Shown: piece after piece, positions 5,075 to 7,098 of the stretch
How the letters are laid out: every line of letters begins with the position of its first letter
Numbering within the stretch: the first letter of the stretch is position 1
DNA from: an uncultured Clostridia bacterium
GTDB lineage: Bacteria > Bacillota > Clostridia > Lachnospirales > CAMVHY01
Length of the DNA stretch: 7,098 nt
NCBI GenBank assembly: GCA_946415665.1
Contig: CAMKTI010000089.1
Location: forward strand, 1-7,098
Direction of reading: 5' to 3'
The notes under the pieces: model-generated
Database searches by the model: none
What the model was told of the DNA's origin: nothing
Seen by the model: the letters and a program-made list of their open reading frames with translations, nothing else
Made by a program: the position numbers and the translations under genes

Positions 5075-6469
5075 GTGGCAAGAAAAAAATTTCTTACATA
5101 TATTTTATTTTTTGTTTTATTGCTTTGTTTTTACATGAAAAATATTTTTCCGCAACAAAATTCTACTCAAAAAAATTTAAATTTAGCGGTCGTTATTCCA
5201 GTTAATTTTAATCCGTTGTTAAATCAAAATCCTGACATGGATAATATTTTAAAATTAATTTTTGAGCCAATGATTAAATTTCAAAACGAAAAGCCGATTA
5301 ATAATCTTGTTTCGGAAATTAATTTTGATGGGAATGTTGCGAATATAACTTTGCGCCAAGATATTTTTTGGTCTGACAAAACAAATTTAACTGCGGATGA
5401 TGTTTTATTTTCTATTCAACAAATTAAATTCTCCGATCCGAATTCAATTTATTACGTCTCGGGTGAAAATATTGTTTCAGCACAAAAAATTTCTAAATAC
5501 GAGTTAAAAATAATTTTTGCGAATTCAAACTTTCCATCAACATATTTATTAAACTTCCCTGTCATACCAAAAAAATTTTTTTCTGATTCAAATCAAAACA
5601 TAAAAAATTTAATTTCTGATGGTGCTTATAAAATTAATATGTATAAGCGACAAAAAAATATTTTGCTTCAAAAAAATCCTAACTATTTTGGCAATGACCA
5701 TGAATTTGAAACCATAAATATTTTTATTGTGCCGGATTATGAAACAAAAATTGACGCGTTTAATCAATCCATAATAGATTTAATTCAAACAAATTCAAAT
5801 AACCTTGGGAAATTTAAAACTGATGCAAACAAAATTTTTTATCCAACAAATCAACTCGAATTTATTTTTTTTAACCCAAATAATAATTTGTTTAATATCG
5901 ACCAAATTTATAACGCCGTAAAAAATATAATTCCGATCGATCAAATAATAAAAAAAAATAATATTGAAACATCGTGTTTGAGCACGAAAATTGATTTGAT
6001 TGAGCAAGAATAAGTCAAAAAAATTATTAATCTCAATATTAATCCAGATTTGAAAATAAAAATTCTTGTTAATCAAGAAAATCCAGCTCTGATTAAAATT
6101 GCAAATCTGATTCAAAAATCATTTTCTGAATACAATATTTCAGCGATTGTGGATAAAAAAAGTTTTGCTGATTATATTCAAGCGATAAACAAAAAAGATT
6201 TTGATATTTTGATTGGTGGTTTTTTGCCAAAACAAAAATTGAATTATGAAAAACTATTTGGTAGCGAAAATATTTTGGCGTATCAAAATGATTTATTGAT
6301 TAATGATTTAAATTTGATAAATCAAAGTTCTGATTGGAATATTTTTTCTAATCAAATCAAAAAATTAAATCATGATATAAAAACAAGTTCAAAAATAATT
6401 ATTTTGGGTAACACGAAAAAAATAATTTTGGCTAATAAAAAAATTAGGATAGAAAATCTTGCTTTTTAA
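5075..6469 (+). pseudogene. ABC transporter solute-binding protein, family 5 (peptide type), split by an in-frame TAA
   Basis: Family-5 binding proteins capture oligopeptides, nickel or related solutes outside the membrane for an ABC importer. The frame from GTG 5075 has 464 codons with one internal stop, TAA at 6011-6013 (codon 313); the downstream 151 codons stay in the same frame. Visible are a signal-type hydrophobic segment (about 6-20), LRQDIFWSDKTNLTADDVLF (about 94-113, a family signature), GAYKINMYKRQKNILLQKNP (183-202), and NYFG. Cys18 follows LLL and does not fit a classic lipobox, so lipid attachment is doubtful. GAGAG 11 nt upstream supports the GTG start. An IS end follows 26 bp after the last stop. 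No permease or ATPase genes are in view. A recent nonsense mutation is most likely; stop readthrough, a working truncated protein or a base error cannot be excluded. Confidence 0.8.
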
Positions 6470-6495
6470 ATACGGTAGTATTTTCTTTCAACAAA

Positions 6496-6516
6496 TTAGT
6501 CAACGTTCACATAAAA
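6496..6516 (-). repeat. Terminal inverted repeat of element B, 3' end, right copy
   Basis: On the + strand it reads TTAGTCAACGTTCACATAAAA, agreeing at 17 of 21 positions with the 5' end of the left copy. The transposase stop codon (TGA, 6506-6504 on the minus strand) lies inside it. Confidence 0.82.
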
Positions 6517-7098
6517 AGCAAGTCAAAAATAAAAGCAAGGGAGATGTTAGAAATAAAAATAGAATCAAGCTTATCACAGCGAATAAAAACTTTTCTAAAA
6601 CGTTTCAATCTCAGAAAATATCGCTCGATATTGTTGCGTTGTTTATAAAGTTGCTTATCATAATTACAAGGCAACTTACGATTTTTTTTTAGGTGGAACA
6701 ACGGTCTTAAACCCGTGATTCTTAGCCAAATCCAAAATTTTATCATTTTTGTAAGTTCTATCCATCAAAAAATAATTATTATTTTTGGAATAAATGAATT
6801 CAATCAGCTTTCTTCCTTCGGGAGCATCGTGAAAATTGCCAGGAGACAAATCAAAAGCCGGTTGACATGAAGATGTACAACATAGGTGTAGCTTAGTTGT
6901 CAGGCCTCCTTTTGAACGTCCGATGCTTTGTTTCTGATTGTTTTTATTCTTGTTTGTATCTGGACTCACCTTTATGCTTGTACTGTCAATAAAGAGTAAT
7001 ATAATCCTCTTCTAAGTATTTTTTGCTTTTCCATAGCTTTTAAAATTTTGGCAATCGTACAGTTCTTCGACCATCTACTAAACCTCATATAAATTGTG
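6504..7098 (-). pseudogene. IS5-family transposase of element B, right copy, partial with frameshifts
   Basis: Minus-strand pieces in order are MRFSRWSKN and KILKAMEKQKIL, FIDSTSIKVSPDTN (first catalytic Asp), SIGRSKGGLTTKLHLCC, AFDLSPGNFHDAPEGRKLIE, YFLMDRTYKND (second Asp), HGFKTVVPPKKKS, and then in another frame YKQRNNIERYFLRLKRF (catalytic Glu) and FISNISLAFIFDLLFM with TGA in the terminal repeat. All three catalytic residues survive, but one extra base near 7000 and one extra A in the A-run at 6690-6682 (nine A against eight in the left copy) shift the frame. The second shift is in a homopolymer, where slippage by polymerase or ribosome, or a sequencing error, is possible. The 5' end lies outside the window. 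Confidence 0.85.

Larger units (their letters stand above)
6496..7098 (-). mobile_element. IS5-family element B, right copy, cut by the window edge
   Basis: This is the same element as at 717-1582, in the same orientation. It begins with its 3' terminal repeat and aligns with the left copy throughout to the window edge, where about a third of the element should still follow. It lacks about 30 bases present in the left copy near 1272-1305; the shorter version reads better as transposase (RFSRWSKN then KILKAMEKQ), so the left copy probably gained them. The two copies have different disabling mutations, so they decayed independently. Confidence 0.88.

Noticed and set aside
5068..5205. A 45-codon ATG frame overlapping the start of the binding protein gene
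   Set aside because: It is closer to the GAGAG site than the GTG at 5075, but it is out of frame with the protein that has family-5 motifs and shows no features of its own. I treat it as a shadow.
5795..6115. Minus-strand open frame of 106 codons across the TAA of the binding protein gene
   Set aside because: It is rich in Phe, Ile and Asn as expected of a shadow, with no ribosome site or recognisable motif; the + strand frame has family motifs.
717..7098. A functional composite transposon carrying dnaJ and coaE
   Set aside because: Both flanking copies are dead by different mutations, and the cargo consists of core genes in a gene order typical of chromosomes. Independent insertions explain it more simply.

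Overview
The window is very AT-rich and carries a small group of housekeeping genes between decayed insertion sequences. Gene content and order suggest a Clostridia-type Firmicute: a dephospho-CoA kinase gene touching a small membrane-anchored lytic transglycosylase gene, followed by a family-5 peptide-type solute-binding protein gene, plus a GGAGG ribosome site and GTG starts. Extreme AT bias, long A/T homopolymers, many dead transposases and a housekeeping-neighbourhood gene broken by a stop suggest a reduced, host-restricted genome such as an endosymbiont. That lifestyle and the taxonomic placement are inferences and need a phylogeny.

Layout. Positions 1-1996 are a nested stack of IS5-family (IS427-like group) elements. 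A 3' fragment of element A on the + strand (1690-1996) was interrupted by a second copy of A on the - strand (1689 leftwards past the window edge). That copy was in turn interrupted just after its orfA start by element B (- strand, 717-1582). Every transposase frame here is broken by stops, frameshifts or loss of a catalytic Asp. Positions 1997-2142 hold the dnaJ promoter and ribosome site. dnaJ (2143-3297) looks intact. It is followed by an 18-bp inverted repeat that encloses the ribosome site and start codon of a 50-residue cysteine-rich protein (3366-3518), and then by an intrinsic terminator (3534-3567). A gene-free stretch of about 290 bp leads to coaE (3857-4468), the abutting transglycosylase gene (4469-5047) and the solute-binding protein gene (5075-6469), which has one in-frame TAA at 6011-6013. 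Only 26 bp after that gene, a second, separately decayed copy of element B begins (6496 to the right edge), in the same orientation as the left copy.

How the genes work together. DnaJ is the Hsp40 co-chaperone of DnaK, but no dnaK, grpE or hrcA is in view. CoaE makes coenzyme A in the cytoplasm, the transglycosylase acts on peptidoglycan outside the membrane, and the binding protein, if functional, would capture a peptide-like solute outside the cell. The last three form an apparent operon by spacing rather than by a shared pathway. I see no CRISPR array, tRNA, rRNA, phage module or defence cassette. The strongest candidates for something new are the hairpin-gated small Cys-rich gene after dnaJ and the split but otherwise well-preserved solute-binding protein gene.
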